NCBI GenBank assembly: GCA_023375785.1
Contig: SZWC01000087.1
Location: 531,417 to 578,548, forward strand
Length of the DNA stretch: 47,132 bases
Source of the DNA: Penium margaritaceum
Lineage: Eukaryota; Streptophyta; Zygnematophyceae; Desmidiales; Peniaceae
Direction: 5' to 3'
The notes below the pieces were generated by a model. It made no database searches, was not told the origin of the DNA, and worked only from the letters and a program-made list of their open reading frames with translations. A program made the position numbers and the translations under genes. Shown piece by piece: positions 1 to 15,334 of the stretch (positions within the stretch are counted from its first letter, which is position 1; each line of letters begins with the position of its first letter).

Positions 1-297
1 GGGGGGGGGGGGGCTCTACATAGTCCCCGTCGGGCAGGAGACGAACAGCACAGCATGCAGCATGCCATGGGGTGCAGGCTGTGGCATGCCATGCGCAACA
101 GAAAGGCCCAGGAGAACCCGCTTGACATGATGCCGTGTGGTCCGATCCAACACTCTACGGCCACGCGCGCGAGAGAGGACGAGCGCAGGGGGGCGCGGAA
201 GAGAGGAAAGCTGGTGGGAGTAACGTACCGACAAATGTAGAAACGCTAAGTGCGTACAAACATATGTGCGTACGTACACAAATACAGATGTACCTAC
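1..297 (-). other. Partial intron 2 of the DEAH helicase gene
   Basis: This stretch lies downstream of the exon 2 splice donor of the minus-strand helicase gene. The donor reads GTAGGTA on the minus strand at 297-291. I found no reading frame here that continues the helicase after its P-loop (a Q-L-P type continuation is expected), so the next exon is probably outside the window. The first 13 bases are a G homopolymer, typical of a contig end or gap edge. Confidence 0.5.
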
Positions 298-378
298 GTG
301 TGGTTTTGCCGCTGCCGGTCTCGCCAATGACGACGAGCGTGCTGCACTCCACTACTTTGTCCACCAGCTGCTGCTCCA
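298..378 (-). CDS. DEAH-box RNA helicase, exon 2 (Walker A motif)
   Basis: This 81-bp exon encodes the ATP-binding P-loop of a DEAH-box RNA helicase, an enzyme that uses NTP hydrolysis to remodel RNA or ribonucleoprotein complexes. The translation includes EQQLVDKVVECSTLVVIGET followed by GSGKTT, which is motif I of this family. A splice acceptor AG sits at 380-379 and a donor GTAGGTA at 297-291. Both borders are phase 1. Joining the exon to exon 1 makes a valine codon (G|TG) and gives the family-typical LPI...GETGSGKTT spacing. After the last codon a single C remains, which suits the conserved Q codon of GKTTQ. The short N-terminus and the LPI-to-P-loop spacing recall the DHX33/RID1 clade, but that is a memory-based guess. 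Confidence 0.8.
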
Positions 379-988
379 CTGCCCAACAAGCAGCACAGCA
401 GTACAACGCCACAGCAAAGCCGCAAATTGGGGGGTGAGGAGAGGAGGGGGGGAGGGGAATGAACTTAGGTGAAAGCCTGTGCGGAATTCAGGAGTGGCTG
501 TGGCAGCAGTCACAAGAGCGGGTGCAGGAGGGCAGATGTTGTGGCGCTGCCATTGCAAACGCGGCTGCAGACAGAGCTGCAGAAACAAAGTGGAGAAGTT
601 TTGCATTGCTGATAGAAACATTGTATTGCTGATAGAAACATTGCATTGCTGATAGAAACATTGCATTGCTGATAGAAACATTGTATTGCTGATAGAAACA
701 TTGCATTGCTGATAGAAACATTGCATTGCTGATAGAAACATTACATTGCTGATAGAAACATTGCATTGCTGATAGAAACATTACATTGCTGATAGAAACA
801 TTACATTGCTGATAGAAACATTGCATTGCTGATAGAAACATTACATTGCTGATTGAAGCACAGCCGCCCACATCCCACCACAGGAAACGGCAGCATCACA
901 GGCAACGGCATCATCGCACGCAACGGCATCGTCACCAGCATCAGCACCATCACAGGCATCGTCATCGGCAACAGCCAACAACACTGAC
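379..988 (-). other. Intron 1 of the DEAH helicase gene
   Basis: The donor GTCAGT (988-983) and the acceptor ending GGGCAG (384-379) are on the minus strand. The intron holds the 20-bp tandem array at 601-852. The remaining sequence shows no coding potential consistent with a helicase. The splice is inferred from phase compatibility and the conserved protein across the join, not from transcript data. Confidence 0.7.
601..852. repeat. 20-bp tandem repeat array, about 12.6 units
   Basis: Units of exactly 20 bp, consensus TTGCATTGCTGATAGAAACA, run head to tail. Variation is almost confined to the third and fourth bases (GC, GT or AC). Reading upward, the units run GC, GT, GC, GC, GT, GC, GC, AC, GC, AC, AC, GC, AC. 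The near-perfect identity of the rest implies recent expansion or homogenisation. The array is inside intron 1 of the helicase gene. Confidence 0.95.
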
Positions 989-1235
989 CTGCCGCAATGG
1001 GCAGCTGACGCCGCTCCTCTGCCAGCCGTTGACGCCGATTATGGTGATGTTGGTGCTGCTGCTGCATCTGCTCTTGATTGATCAATTGACTCCGCCCCTG
1101 ACTCTGCTTACGGTGCTGCTGCTGCTGCTCCTGCTGCTGCTGGCGGGGCTGACGACCATCCTGATTGCCGTCATGAACAACATCCTTCCCGTGACCGTTG
1201 GCTGAGGCGCGCTTGCCTTCCCTGTGCGTTGCCAT
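989..1235 (-). CDS. DEAH-box RNA helicase, exon 1 (N-terminus)
   Basis: This is the probable first coding exon, starting at the ATG whose complement is 1233-1235 (MATHREGKRASANGHGKD). It encodes 82 residues of Q/H/R-rich, probably disordered sequence ending RQRLAEERRQLPIAA. The LPI motif is the hallmark just upstream of the helicase core in DEAH proteins. The exon ends in phase 1 at 989 with donor GTCAGT and joins exon 2 to read LPIAAVEQQLVDK. The glutamine tract is coded largely by CAG/CAA runs, so length polymorphism is likely. The start codon is the first in-frame ATG of the open frame; an upstream non-coding exon cannot be excluded. Confidence 0.7.
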
Positions 1236-1363
1236 GCTCCTGCAACCTCAGTCTCGACCAACAGCCTTCGTTCTTCCTGTTTTCACAAGTGTTCCGATTT
1301 TCTTCCGACGCTCTAGGATCTTGAAACGAAGCACACCTCAGGCACAGGCACTCGCCAACTTGG

Positions 1364-1515
1364 GCCTGAACCAGCGGCCTGTTACTGCTGGTGATTCGGA
1401 CAACACTTGGCGGGTTGCGAAGTGACGAGCAGATGCGATCGATATTGCGAGTTCTCGCCCAAGTGCGCGACAGCACCATTTCACGGCTGCATTTGGCGGT
1501 TATTATCCAAGGATT
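1364..1515 (+). repeat. Unclassified dispersed repeat, copy 1
   Basis: This copy contains a CAGCGGCCTGTTACTGCTG stretch, a CTTGGCGGGTTGCGAAGTG stretch, and about 60 bp later a GCATTTGGCGGTTATTATC stretch. The same order of blocks recurs inverted at about 2745-2905 and directly at about 3370-3560. A short related piece (CCCCTGTTACTGCTAGTGATTC) is near 2270. No coding capacity or terminal structure was found, so the family is unassigned. Confidence 0.6.
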
Positions 1516-2744
1516 CACCGCCGATTAACTGGCCGTCGGAACCCCAAAAAGCCTATGCGACCTGCGTCGGAGACTCATTCCGTGGATCAAAGTGAACTAT
1601 CACAATGAATGCCCCGGCGAGGAACCGACGTCCTGGCCCTGAACCGACGCACTGATTTTGATTTTGATTCTAGGGTTTCCGCGTTTTCCCTCTCGAACTT
1701 TGATTTTTGGATGATTCTTCGATCAGGAAGGAACTCGTTCGAATCAGCGCGATGTCGAGTGGGACTCCTCCAAACTCGCGGGTGATGCACTCCGAGATGG
1801 ACCGACACAGTTCCTGATTTTTCGGGTGAACGTCGAGCGGCGTTTCTACCCCGGTGTGTCGACTTCGGCGGCCGACTCGCACACCCAGCGGCTGGTACGC
1901 AGCCGGCAATTTTTGTCGTGCCGTCTGCAAGAAGAAAGCGTCGAACCGACCGTAGATGTTGCTCCAGATTTCGTCAATCAAAGTCCTAAATCACGTTTTA
2001 CAATAGAATCAACATCACAGGCATTTCGTCTGATTCTAGCTATTTCCGCTGATAGGACGTTACCCAGATTGTGGGAGCGATGCCACATAGGCAAAATTCA
2101 CCTCCAGAACATAAGAAATCGGGGGGTCGCATTTGATTCTTGGATTTTTTTCGCCACTTCATTTGGCGGATTCGGCAACGGTTGGGGGCTCTCGCGGACG
2201 ACTTCGTCGCGCCGCGGCCCGCCCCCGACACGTAGAATCAAAATCAAACTCAGATCGTCGGTTCAAGGCCCCTGTTACTGCTAGTGATTCTAAGGCTTCA
2301 ATCGGTGCCCGCTCGATTTATAGGCAGTTTATGATTTTAATTTGATTCCCAGCCTTCGAGGCCACTTGTTCGAGTCAGCGGTGAATCCGATTGGGACCAA
2401 GGGACTTCGCGTAGTTTGTACTCCGCAAAGTTAGTGATTGACATCCTCATTTTCTTGCGACGGAATCCACCCCATCGATGGGGACTTGCAAAAGGAGACG
2501 GTGATTCGGATTGTCATTTTTGGGCCTAAATGGTTGGATATATCGTTCGCACCGACAGGTGATTTTCAAAGGCACATGGCATCCCATTTGGACTGGAGCA
2601 AGATTTCACGTTATAATTTGATATTACGTCTTCATTCTAGACATTTGTTGTGATTATTTGTTTTCATTCACGGAATCCTTCTCCTGCATTAGTGGAAGCT
2701 TGCCATCCAGGCAATTTGGGGAGTCGATGTCTAGTTAATCGGTA

Positions 2745-2905
2745 GCCAATCACTTTATAATCGCCGCCAAATGCACCCATGGAGTGATGGATTTGCGCAT
2801 ATAAGCAAGATTTCACAGAAAAACTCGCAACGACTCGCCACTTCGCCACTCGCCAAGTGATGCAACAATCATTAGAAGTAACAGGGCGTCGGTTCAAGCC
2901 CCTAG
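2745..2905 (-). repeat. Unclassified dispersed repeat, copy 2 (inverted)
   Basis: Read on the minus strand, this shows the same ordered blocks as copy 1: a CGACGCCCTGTTACTTCTA stretch, ACTTGGCGAGTGGCGAAGTG, and a GCATTTGGCGGCGATTATA stretch. Sequence divergence is clearly visible, so it is an old copy. Confidence 0.6.
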
Positions 2906-3369
2906 AATTAAGATATATTCTATTTTTTTTGTGATTTCGTTGTGGGAAAATAACGGAACCTAATCCAAGCTCCATGATCACTTATGCAAGAGAAGAATTT
3001 TGCCGACGATTTCAAGGTGAAAATGACTATCCGAATCGTGTTGATGCATTGGATGTTCGGATTATGATGTCCTCCCGCAAAATCAGATCAACACCATTGA
3101 TACTACAAAGTCCAAACCCCACGAAATCTGAGGGTCTTGGTTGATATTGCCGCCGATTTAAACATGTGACCTCCAAGGTGGGGAATCCATCGAGAGTCAT
3201 GATTTATCCATACATCGAGCGAGAAGAGGCTGAAACCCTAGAATTGGTAGAGTAACTTAGCGTCAGTTTTGAGCCGTTATCTCCTCTTGATTCTCACTCC
3301 AATTTTGACCTAGTGATGGTCGAGTCAACAGAGCAGGCAAAGGTGGTAGAGGTGCACCGTAGTCATGGC

Positions 3370-3560
3370 CTTGAAAAGTGGCCATGTTACTACTAGTCAT
3401 CAAAACAACATTCTAGCATGCTTGCCCGGTCGGGAAAGATTAGGTGTAAGCGAGGGATTGTGCGAGGCTTCATCAATGTTAGCGAGATCGACATATGGTT
3501 GTGGAATTTGGAGGCGATTATTGAGTGATTACCCGCCCAACAATGCCACGTTCCTTAGAA
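3370..3560 (+). repeat. Unclassified dispersed repeat, copy 3 (diverged)
   Basis: A GGCCATGTTACTACTAGTCA stretch near 3378 and TTGGAGGCGATTATTGAGTG near 3508 correspond to the first and last blocks of copy 1. The middle is not clearly alignable by eye. Confidence 0.45.
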
Positions 3561-4981
3561 TGCTTGGGCCCTGAACCGGTGCAATGAGCAAAAGATTTTG
3601 CTATGAATTCTATGATGTCGTTGTTTTGGTTAGCAGGTTGCGGCACGACGACCAAGTCTACGAGCGCTTGTAAATTCTTGTGAGTGCACCAAAACGTCAA
3701 TGAAAAATCAAAGGAGGAATCAATGTGTTTTTCCGGGTTCATCCTGATTTATTACTCTAAAATCCTACATGGTTAGATTTCCAACGTCTGGGAAACTTCA
3801 TAAGGGCGGCGAAGACAATAATCAAAGCCAAGACCCACTATAAAGACGTTCATTTATAAACATGTTTGAATAATGGTTTCACTTAATCGACTTAGTTGTT
3901 GACAGCCGACAACAATTTTTACACCGGTTTGAAATTGGTCGAATTCTTACTCGCCTCTTGCTGTTGCTCTATTCGCGAGGTGCGTAGCGAGGGGCTGGCC
4001 CTTTGGAGTAGGATTCACGTCCAAAATCGAGATGTTTTGCCGCTTATGTCGTAAGGGGTATACTAGAGAAAAGTACGGACATAGAAGCGAATTCCCACAA
4101 ATTTGAACTCTTTCCCTCTCGATGACAAAATCACAAGAGTCATAATTTAGGCGCGAAATCAACGCGACCATAGAATCAACATCACAATCACAACGCAGGT
4201 TCAACCCCTCAAAATCAATGATTTTGATTCTAGGGTTTCATGGTTTTCCCTCTTGATTTTTTATGTCAAGCTGACTCTATGAGTAGGATGGAAACAATTG
4301 GAAGCAACATAGTAGCAACTAGGAATCCATTAATCTGGCACTTATCAAACTCCTAGTTTGATATACATCTGCCCTAATTCTTTGGGAGAACGGCTACATC
4401 TGTGTTCATCCGTATCGTGTTCCATGCATGTATCCTTGCTAGATCGCAATGAAGCACAACTTAAGCACAAAAACTTCTGAGCTACCTTCTTCCGTTTCCA
4501 CTATCGACGTGGAAAGAAAACTTGACTTTGCACGTTGATGTAGGTTCAAATTTGGTGAAACATGGTTTTTTAATTATTTGCATACAAACGTCTACATGAT
4601 GTCTGAAGATGAGAAGTTCCCCACACATGTCGAAGCCTGCCACACAAACGGACAATCGAGTAGAATCATACAGCATCGGTGAGAGTCAATCGATTCCTCC
4701 TTTACTTTCACGATTTTCTTTACAACTTTGGCAAATATTGTGAGCTCTTGCTAACGTGTTCGTGTGCTGCCTTCTGCCTCCCTATAATAAATTCAAAAAC
4801 AAAATCAATGCATCGGTTCTACCCCTTGTAGAGTTAACATGGACATGGGCAAGCTGACTAGATTGGATACAAACGAGCAAAGAGATTTTACAATGTTATA
4901 AAAAAAACCGTCAAGTTCAAAGGTCAATAATGCCCTTGTTTGAAAGCGAATCTGAAGCGCAAGCTTCAAAATGATTGATTC

Positions 4982-5041
4982 CACTAAAAGAAAGTTGTTG
5001 AATCATTAGTGAAGTGGAGATTCAACCACTTACTTTTAGTG
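4982..5041. repeat. Fold-back with 23-bp arms
   Basis: Left arm 4982-5004 and right arm 5019-5041 pair with two mismatches over 23 bp, separated by a 14-nt loop. The outer ends are CACTAAAAG and CTTTTAGTG. It could be a small MITE, a short inverted duplication or an RNA hairpin; no flanking duplication was recognised. Confidence 0.75.
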
Positions 5042-10831
<5,790 letters not shown>

Positions 10832-11039
10832 TTCTGGCTTCTGATGTCATCAAGGGGAGTGTATGCATCTGTTTATTAGGATATCAACTAGTCCAGTGAG
10901 CACCAAGGATGGAACGACAACACGAGGTATGCTAAAAGTCACTACTAGATCAGTGGCAAGGCTCATGCATTGAGTAATTAGAACAATATACGACTAAATT
11001 GCAATAAACACTGTAGGGGTCACATCGATACAATTACAT

Positions 11040-12040
11040 CCATATCTACACCGTTTGCATCATGTATATTAAGATATGCATTTGCTGTGATAGCTACACC
11101 AGCAAAACCAAATGTACCATTGGTGTCGATATCACTAGTAGTATCAGCTTTATCTACAACATCAGCTTCAACTGTATCATCAGTTACACTTGTAGCATTA
11201 GCTTCATCAACTATTTTTTCATCCTTGGCTATAACGGCTACACTAGCTGCATCCTTGGTGTCAACATCATCAATAACATCTTGTTCATCCGTAACATCAG
11301 CTTCATGTACAACATCACCTTCATCGGTTGTTTTTTTCATCATCGGCTACAACTGCACCAGGTGTCACAACTATACCAGCTGCATTAGCTACACCCACCC
11401 TTGATGTCCACATCACCAGCAACATCACTAGTAGCATCAGCTTCATCCGAATTATAAACTTCACTTGCCCCATCAGCCTCATCAGTTGTTTCAGCGTCCT
11501 TAATTATAACAACTACACCAGCTACACCCTTGACTTCATGATCACCAATAGCATAGTATCACCTTCATCTATAGCATAAGTTTCATCTACAACATCAACT
11601 TCTTTAGTTGTTTTAAAATCATTAGCTTCAACGACTACACCAACTGTCGTAGCTATACCAACTGTAACCTTAGTGTCAACATCACCAGAAGTATCAGCTT
11701 TTTGTGTAGCATAAGCGTCACCTTTTGTGTCAGCTTGATCTATTATTTTAGCATCCTCCACTATGGAAATTACACCCAATGCATTCTTTGTGCCAATGTC
11801 ACTAGTGAAATCAGTTTCATCTATAGCAGTAGCTTCACCTGTTGCATCAACTTCATCAGCTAGTTTAACCTCCTCTGTTGTAGTGGCTACACCAGTTGCA
11901 CCCTTAATGTTGACATCACAAGAGATTTTAGCTTCATCTATAGCATCAGCTTCATCTTCAACATCGTCTTCATCTGTTGTTTTCACATCATCAGTTGAAG
12001 TGGCTACACCCACTACACCCTTGCTATGGACATCACCTGT
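11040..12040 (-). pseudogene. Decayed acidic 39-residue repeat protein (117-bp tandem repeats)
   Basis: On the minus strand two open stretches (12013-11522 and 11343-11020) encode acidic, Thr/Ala/Asp/Val-rich sequence with a 39-residue period. Successive units begin DVNIKGATGVATTTEEVK, DIGTKNALGVISIVEDAK and DVDTKVTVGIATTVG, and end in patterns such as DATGEATAIDET. The period corresponds to 117 bp. Between the two stretches the frame is broken, so a single intact protein is not present. The plus strand is also open over parts of the region and reads Ser/Thr/Ala-rich, so strand choice is inferred from the more protein-like acidic repeat. No known domain was recognised. It may be a gene remnant or simply a minisatellite whose unit is a multiple of three. 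Confidence 0.5.
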
Positions 12041-12639
12041 AGCATTAGCTTCGTTTTCACCTCCAGCTACATCTTCTATATCAGTTTCAAAAGAACAGTG
12101 GCGAGAGAGAAAAAAAAACAGAAAGAAAATGGGAGAAATGAAACCAATCCTTGGTTTCAGATCATAGGAGAGGAATATGGTACATAAGGAGGTAGGCTAA
12201 TGAGATTATTGGGGGGTAGGATACACATTCATCTTTGCGAGGAGGTGGGGCTGGAATGCAATGGGATGGAGTGATAGGGATTACTGAAGAGGTTGTGGCT
12301 CAGTTTAAACATACCCTTTTCCAGGCATTCACTATTTTCCATAAATGCTGAACACAACTGCTCATTGTAGCGATGGAACAGGCGGGGTTGATCAGCCACA
12401 CAATCAACGGTTGCATTCCGGAAAAGCCTCTCTGCAACTCAAGAAAATGAAGTTGGAAGCACAAGTAATTGCGAATCAGCATGCTGTGGTGAATATGTAC
12501 CTGGGCCTTGTATTTACCGCCTGTTGCACCGTAGGAATGGAATTTTCCTGAAGACATGGTTTTATAGGCATGCATTAATTTCTAAGCCGTATTTGTGCCG
12601 GAGATAATTCAAGGCCCAAAGAGAATAGTTTATGGTGGG
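12041..12639. other. Spacer without a recognisable gene
   Basis: An A-rich patch near 12110-12130 and mixed-composition sequence follow the acidic repeat. Nothing recognisable is encoded. It is possible, but not shown, that sequence just upstream of 12640 also derives from organellar DNA. Confidence 0.4.
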
Positions 12640-12655
12640 GTTCATAACTAAGGCA

Positions 12656-12686
<31 letters not shown>

Positions 12687-12700
12687 ACAGCTGAATGGAC
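12640..12700 (+). pseudogene. rrn18: 3' end of mitochondrial-type small-subunit rRNA (nuclear insert)
   Basis: The core AAGTCGTAACAAGGTAGCC, followed by GTAGGGGAACCT and a diverged GCTG-ATGGA tail, matches the 3' terminus of alphaproteobacterial and plant mitochondrial SSU rRNA. Nuclear 18S has a different ending (AACAAGGTTTCCGTAGGTG), and chloroplast 16S differs after GTAGCCGTA. Only the last ~50-60 bases are recognisable; the upstream sequence does not look like the penultimate stem. It is therefore most likely a short, degraded mitochondrial DNA insertion and not a functional rRNA gene. The match is from memory of the conserved sequence. Confidence 0.6.
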
Positions 12701-12810
12701 TCGCTGTCGCATAAGGTCACATTAGCCATCGGCCACCTTGCGCAACCACCAGCTACTGCTGAACGGATGGCAAAAATTTGGAGGTCGCCTCCCGCTACAG
12801 GTGCACACAG

Positions 12811-12887
12811 GTTCCAGAACCGAGGTTCCGGAACCGCGGTTCCGGTTCCAAGATCCCGTAACCGTCCAGGAACCGCGGTTCCTGGAC
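12811..12887. repeat. GGAACC/GGTTCC palindrome cluster 1
   Basis: The cluster contains a perfect 18-bp palindrome at 12828-12845 (CCGGAACCGCGGTTCCGG). A perfect 24-bp palindrome at 12864-12887 is centred on the same 14-bp core, GGAACCGCGGTTCC. Other GGTTCC/GGAACC half-sites surround them. A related cluster follows at 13100-13195. Confidence 0.85.
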
Positions 12888-13099
12888 CCAAGTCTATGGA
12901 GGGAATTATGAGTGGGGAGGGGGATATTATGGGCTCTGTTTTTTGATGTGGCACATTGGGAGGCCATATGAGCACTCCAATCACGTACCTACATACAATA
13001 GAGGAGTGTTGAAGGGCTTTTCCTTGCATGTTTGGAACAAAAACATGATGTTAGGAGCCGATCGTCCTTCACATTCCTTGCTTACAAGGGTAACTTCTA

Positions 13100-13195
13100 T
13101 GGAACCGTGAACAGAACCACGGTTCTAAGAGGAACCGTGTTTCCGGAACCGGAACCCCGGTTCCGGTTCCATTCTCAGAACTGCGGTTCCGTACC
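13100..13195. repeat. GGAACC/GGTTCC palindrome cluster 2
   Basis: Repeated GGAACCGT, AACCACGGTT, GGAACCGGAACC and GGTTCCGGTTCC motifs make a second cluster about 230 bp from the first. The arrangement is less perfectly palindromic. The function is unknown. Confidence 0.7.
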
Positions 13196-13625
13196 GGTGT
13201 ACAGCCTTACCTCCCGCCTGGCCACGCGCTACATTTGGTTTACGAATCAATGTAGGCCAATCCTAGCTTTCTTCCTACACACAAGACGCAGGTAGGTCGC
13301 TGTAGTATAGTGACAGGCTGTGGAAGCCACCCTTAGGCCAGCCAGGCAAGCTGGCTTGCCCGGCCGGGTTGTTTGGAAGCAAGCATTAGCAAGACTTTTT
13401 GAGCTGCCTCTTGTCCGCCGGAGCGATTCATTCCTATGGTCCGAAAAGATATGAGCGTGGCAGAATAATTTAGTCGGTTAGAACAACATATTTCTATTCC
13501 ATGCGCCGTGGATTCGTGTCCCTCTTTTGCTATAAAACTCGCCTACAGCGGAAGGAACCTGACCCCATAAATGGCCGTGCTCACTTCAGTGAGAAAAAGT
13601 GGCGTGCAAGAGTGCAAAGTCATTG

Positions 13626-14085
13626 GGTGAGGCTGGTTGCGGTTGGAATCGATGGTTGAACGAGTTCAACCATCATTCTCGCAAGTTCTGTCTGTGGGTT
13701 TTTTGCCTGGAACATTGTCGAGGTAGTCCAACTTGACCCTCCACGTTCATCCGTCCGGATGGGGTTCCTTCACCTCGCTCTCGACTCACTTAGCGGGTCC
13801 CACTCAGCGCACCAACTATCAGACGATATCGTTTCAACCGACAACCTTCCACCAATCAACGTGAAGCACAGATAGTTGAAAGTTTGATGCTAGTCCACGG
13901 TAGCTGCGTCGACCTTTGGACATGACCGTAAGCATAAGACTCATGACCGGCTTTCTGAGTGAGACGAAATCTGTGCGCAACTTGTGGACCCACAAAGTCC
14001 TCAACTATGTTGAGCAATTCCAACCGCAAGTGTCCGGTAGCGTTCTACAACCGATTCCAACCGCAACCACCCTCATCCATTGAGT
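13626..14085. mobile_element. Candidate MITE with ~32-bp terminal inverted repeats
   Basis: Sequence near 13630-13662 (GCTGGTTGCGGTTGGAATCG core) recurs inverted at about 14046-14078. The intervening ~430 bp is non-coding. An internal perfect hairpin with 11-bp arms (13651-13661 and 13664-13674) lies at the left end. No clear target-site duplication was found, so the outer borders are approximate and superfamily assignment is not possible. Confidence 0.45.
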
Positions 14086-14164
14086 ATAGATGATGGAGGG
14101 GTAGCGCCGGTTGGTGGGGGGAGGAGGTTGACACATCATGCCTGCTCGACGGCTAATTCGTGGC

Positions 14165-14670
14165 AGGAAGGGGTTGGGTGAGGCTGGTTTGTGGCGTGAA
14201 AAAGCCGGCGGTGGTGGGGCAAACGGCTTTGAATATAATGTTCTGTAGTCACGCTTGCTTGACGCCTGCTGCATGGCGGGGAGGGGCTGGGTGGGAGGGT
14301 TTGCGACGTGAAAAGGCTAACGGCGGTGGGGAAAATGGCTCACGTTGTTTTTTTATGCAGTCACGCCTACTGGGCGGCTGCTGCGTGGTGTGGAGGGGCT
14401 GGATTGGACGGGTTTGCAATGTGAAAAGGCAGGCGGCAGTGGGGAAAACGGCTGAGGCCGTTTCGTTCTGTAGTCACGTCTGCTAGGCAGCTGGTGCATG
14501 GCAAGGAGGGGCTGGAAAAAGCAGGTTTGCAGCGTGAAAAGGCCGGCGATGGTGGGGAAAATGACTCTGGCTGTTTTGGTCTATGGTCACGCCTGCTGGG
14601 AAATTGTTGTATGGCGGAGAGGAGCTGGGTGGGACAGAGTTGCGTCGTGAAAAGGCCAACAACAACGAGC
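14165..14670. repeat. Minisatellite, ~111-117-bp units, about 4.5 copies
   Basis: Units share GAGGGGCTGG, a GACGTGAAAAGGC-like block, GGCGGTGGGGAAAA and TAGTCACGCCTGCT-like blocks in the same order. The GAGGGGCTGG start recurs near 14281, 14392, 14505 and 14622. Copies are visibly diverged. The array ends about 90 bp before the target-site duplication of element A. Confidence 0.85.
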
Positions 14671-14754
14671 ATGGTTGACAAGGCAAGCCATGCTAGAGTG
14701 TCTTGCGTGAGGCCACGACGCCAATCGTAAGGTTGAACCTGACCACACGGGTAT

Positions 14755-14763
14755 TAATTCGAT
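14755..14763. repeat. 9-bp target-site duplication of element A, left
   Basis: TAATTCGAT here is identical to 19991-19999. Nine base pairs is the characteristic duplication length for Mutator-like transposons. Both copies abut the predicted element ends exactly. Confidence 0.85.
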
Positions 14764-14910
14764 GGGCACAAATGCTCCGAAGCCCATGGTCGCGGTCGAT
14801 AGATCCGCGGTGTCCATAGTCGGAAGTGAGTCGTATGCGGTGCCCAAAGTCGAAATCGACTCGCACGCGGTGCCCATAGTCGGAATCGGAAAGACCGCGG
14901 TGCCCATGCT
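14764..14910 (+). repeat. Left terminal inverted repeat of element A
   Basis: The outer end is GGGCACAAATGC; the TCGATAGATC block is at about 14795-14805. Exact 30-bp subrepeats lie at 14807-14836, 14837-14866 and 14867-14896, with a partial fourth from 14897. Each begins GCGGTG and contains CCATAGTCG or CCAAAGTCG. Confidence 0.85.
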
Positions 14911-15334
14911 TTTCAGTTTCCGACATGAAACCGAGTTTTATGGCTGCTGTGCCCACTTTTCGCCTGAAGTATTCAGTCGTCGTACACTTGCATGTCGAAA
15001 ACAGACCTCGCAGGTTGCCAGCCTGGGCAGGAGGCCTCTGCTTCGGTTTGTCGTTTACCGTTCGGCGGCGGGAGGTCCGCACAACCTGGAGCGAAGCATG
15101 TGGACCGCCATCGTCGCGCTGTAGCCGACGTCTGCGCGTCGCCCGGAATAGTACATTTAAGTCGCCAATGAATGCTCGCCACGGTCACGCGAAGAGGTTG
15201 TTCTACTGACCCGCTTGTTGTACCGGTTCGCACGTTGAACCGATACTTTGCCGTGCATTGAAGGTGTTTCCCCGATAGTAAAATGCGCTCAGTTTACTCG
15301 TACCGTCGACCTTTGTCGAACACGTTCGGCGGAC

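Larger units (their letters stand above)
1236..4900. other. Non-coding region with old dispersed repeats
   Basis: No convincing gene is seen. The region is a mosaic of diverged repeat copies. A block with GATTTTGATTCTAGGGTTTC followed by a conserved GTTTTCCCTCT occurs at about 1656-1703 and again at about 4219-4262. AGAATCAACATCAC occurs near 2006 and 4170. A second family, described separately, occurs near 1364, 2745 and 3370. These look like remnants of one or two unclassified interspersed elements. Confidence 0.6.

Noticed and set aside
16..327. Minus-strand 103-codon ORF at the window start
   Set aside because: It does not continue the helicase after the P-loop and overlaps the predicted intron; no domain.
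601..852. Possible CRISPR-like array
   Set aside because: Units are contiguous 20-mers with no spacers, in a eukaryotic intron.
846..1205. 119-codon plus-strand His/Gln/Leu-rich ORF
   Set aside because: It is antisense to the helicase exon 1 and the intron; periodic composition keeps it open.
13460..13531. tRNA-like sequence (72 nt, A-box-like TAGTCGGTTAGAACA, acceptor ends that pair 6 of 7)
   Set aside because: The anticodon and T stems do not pair and the B box is poor. At most it is a decayed tRNA or SINE head; a tRNAscan-type search would decide.
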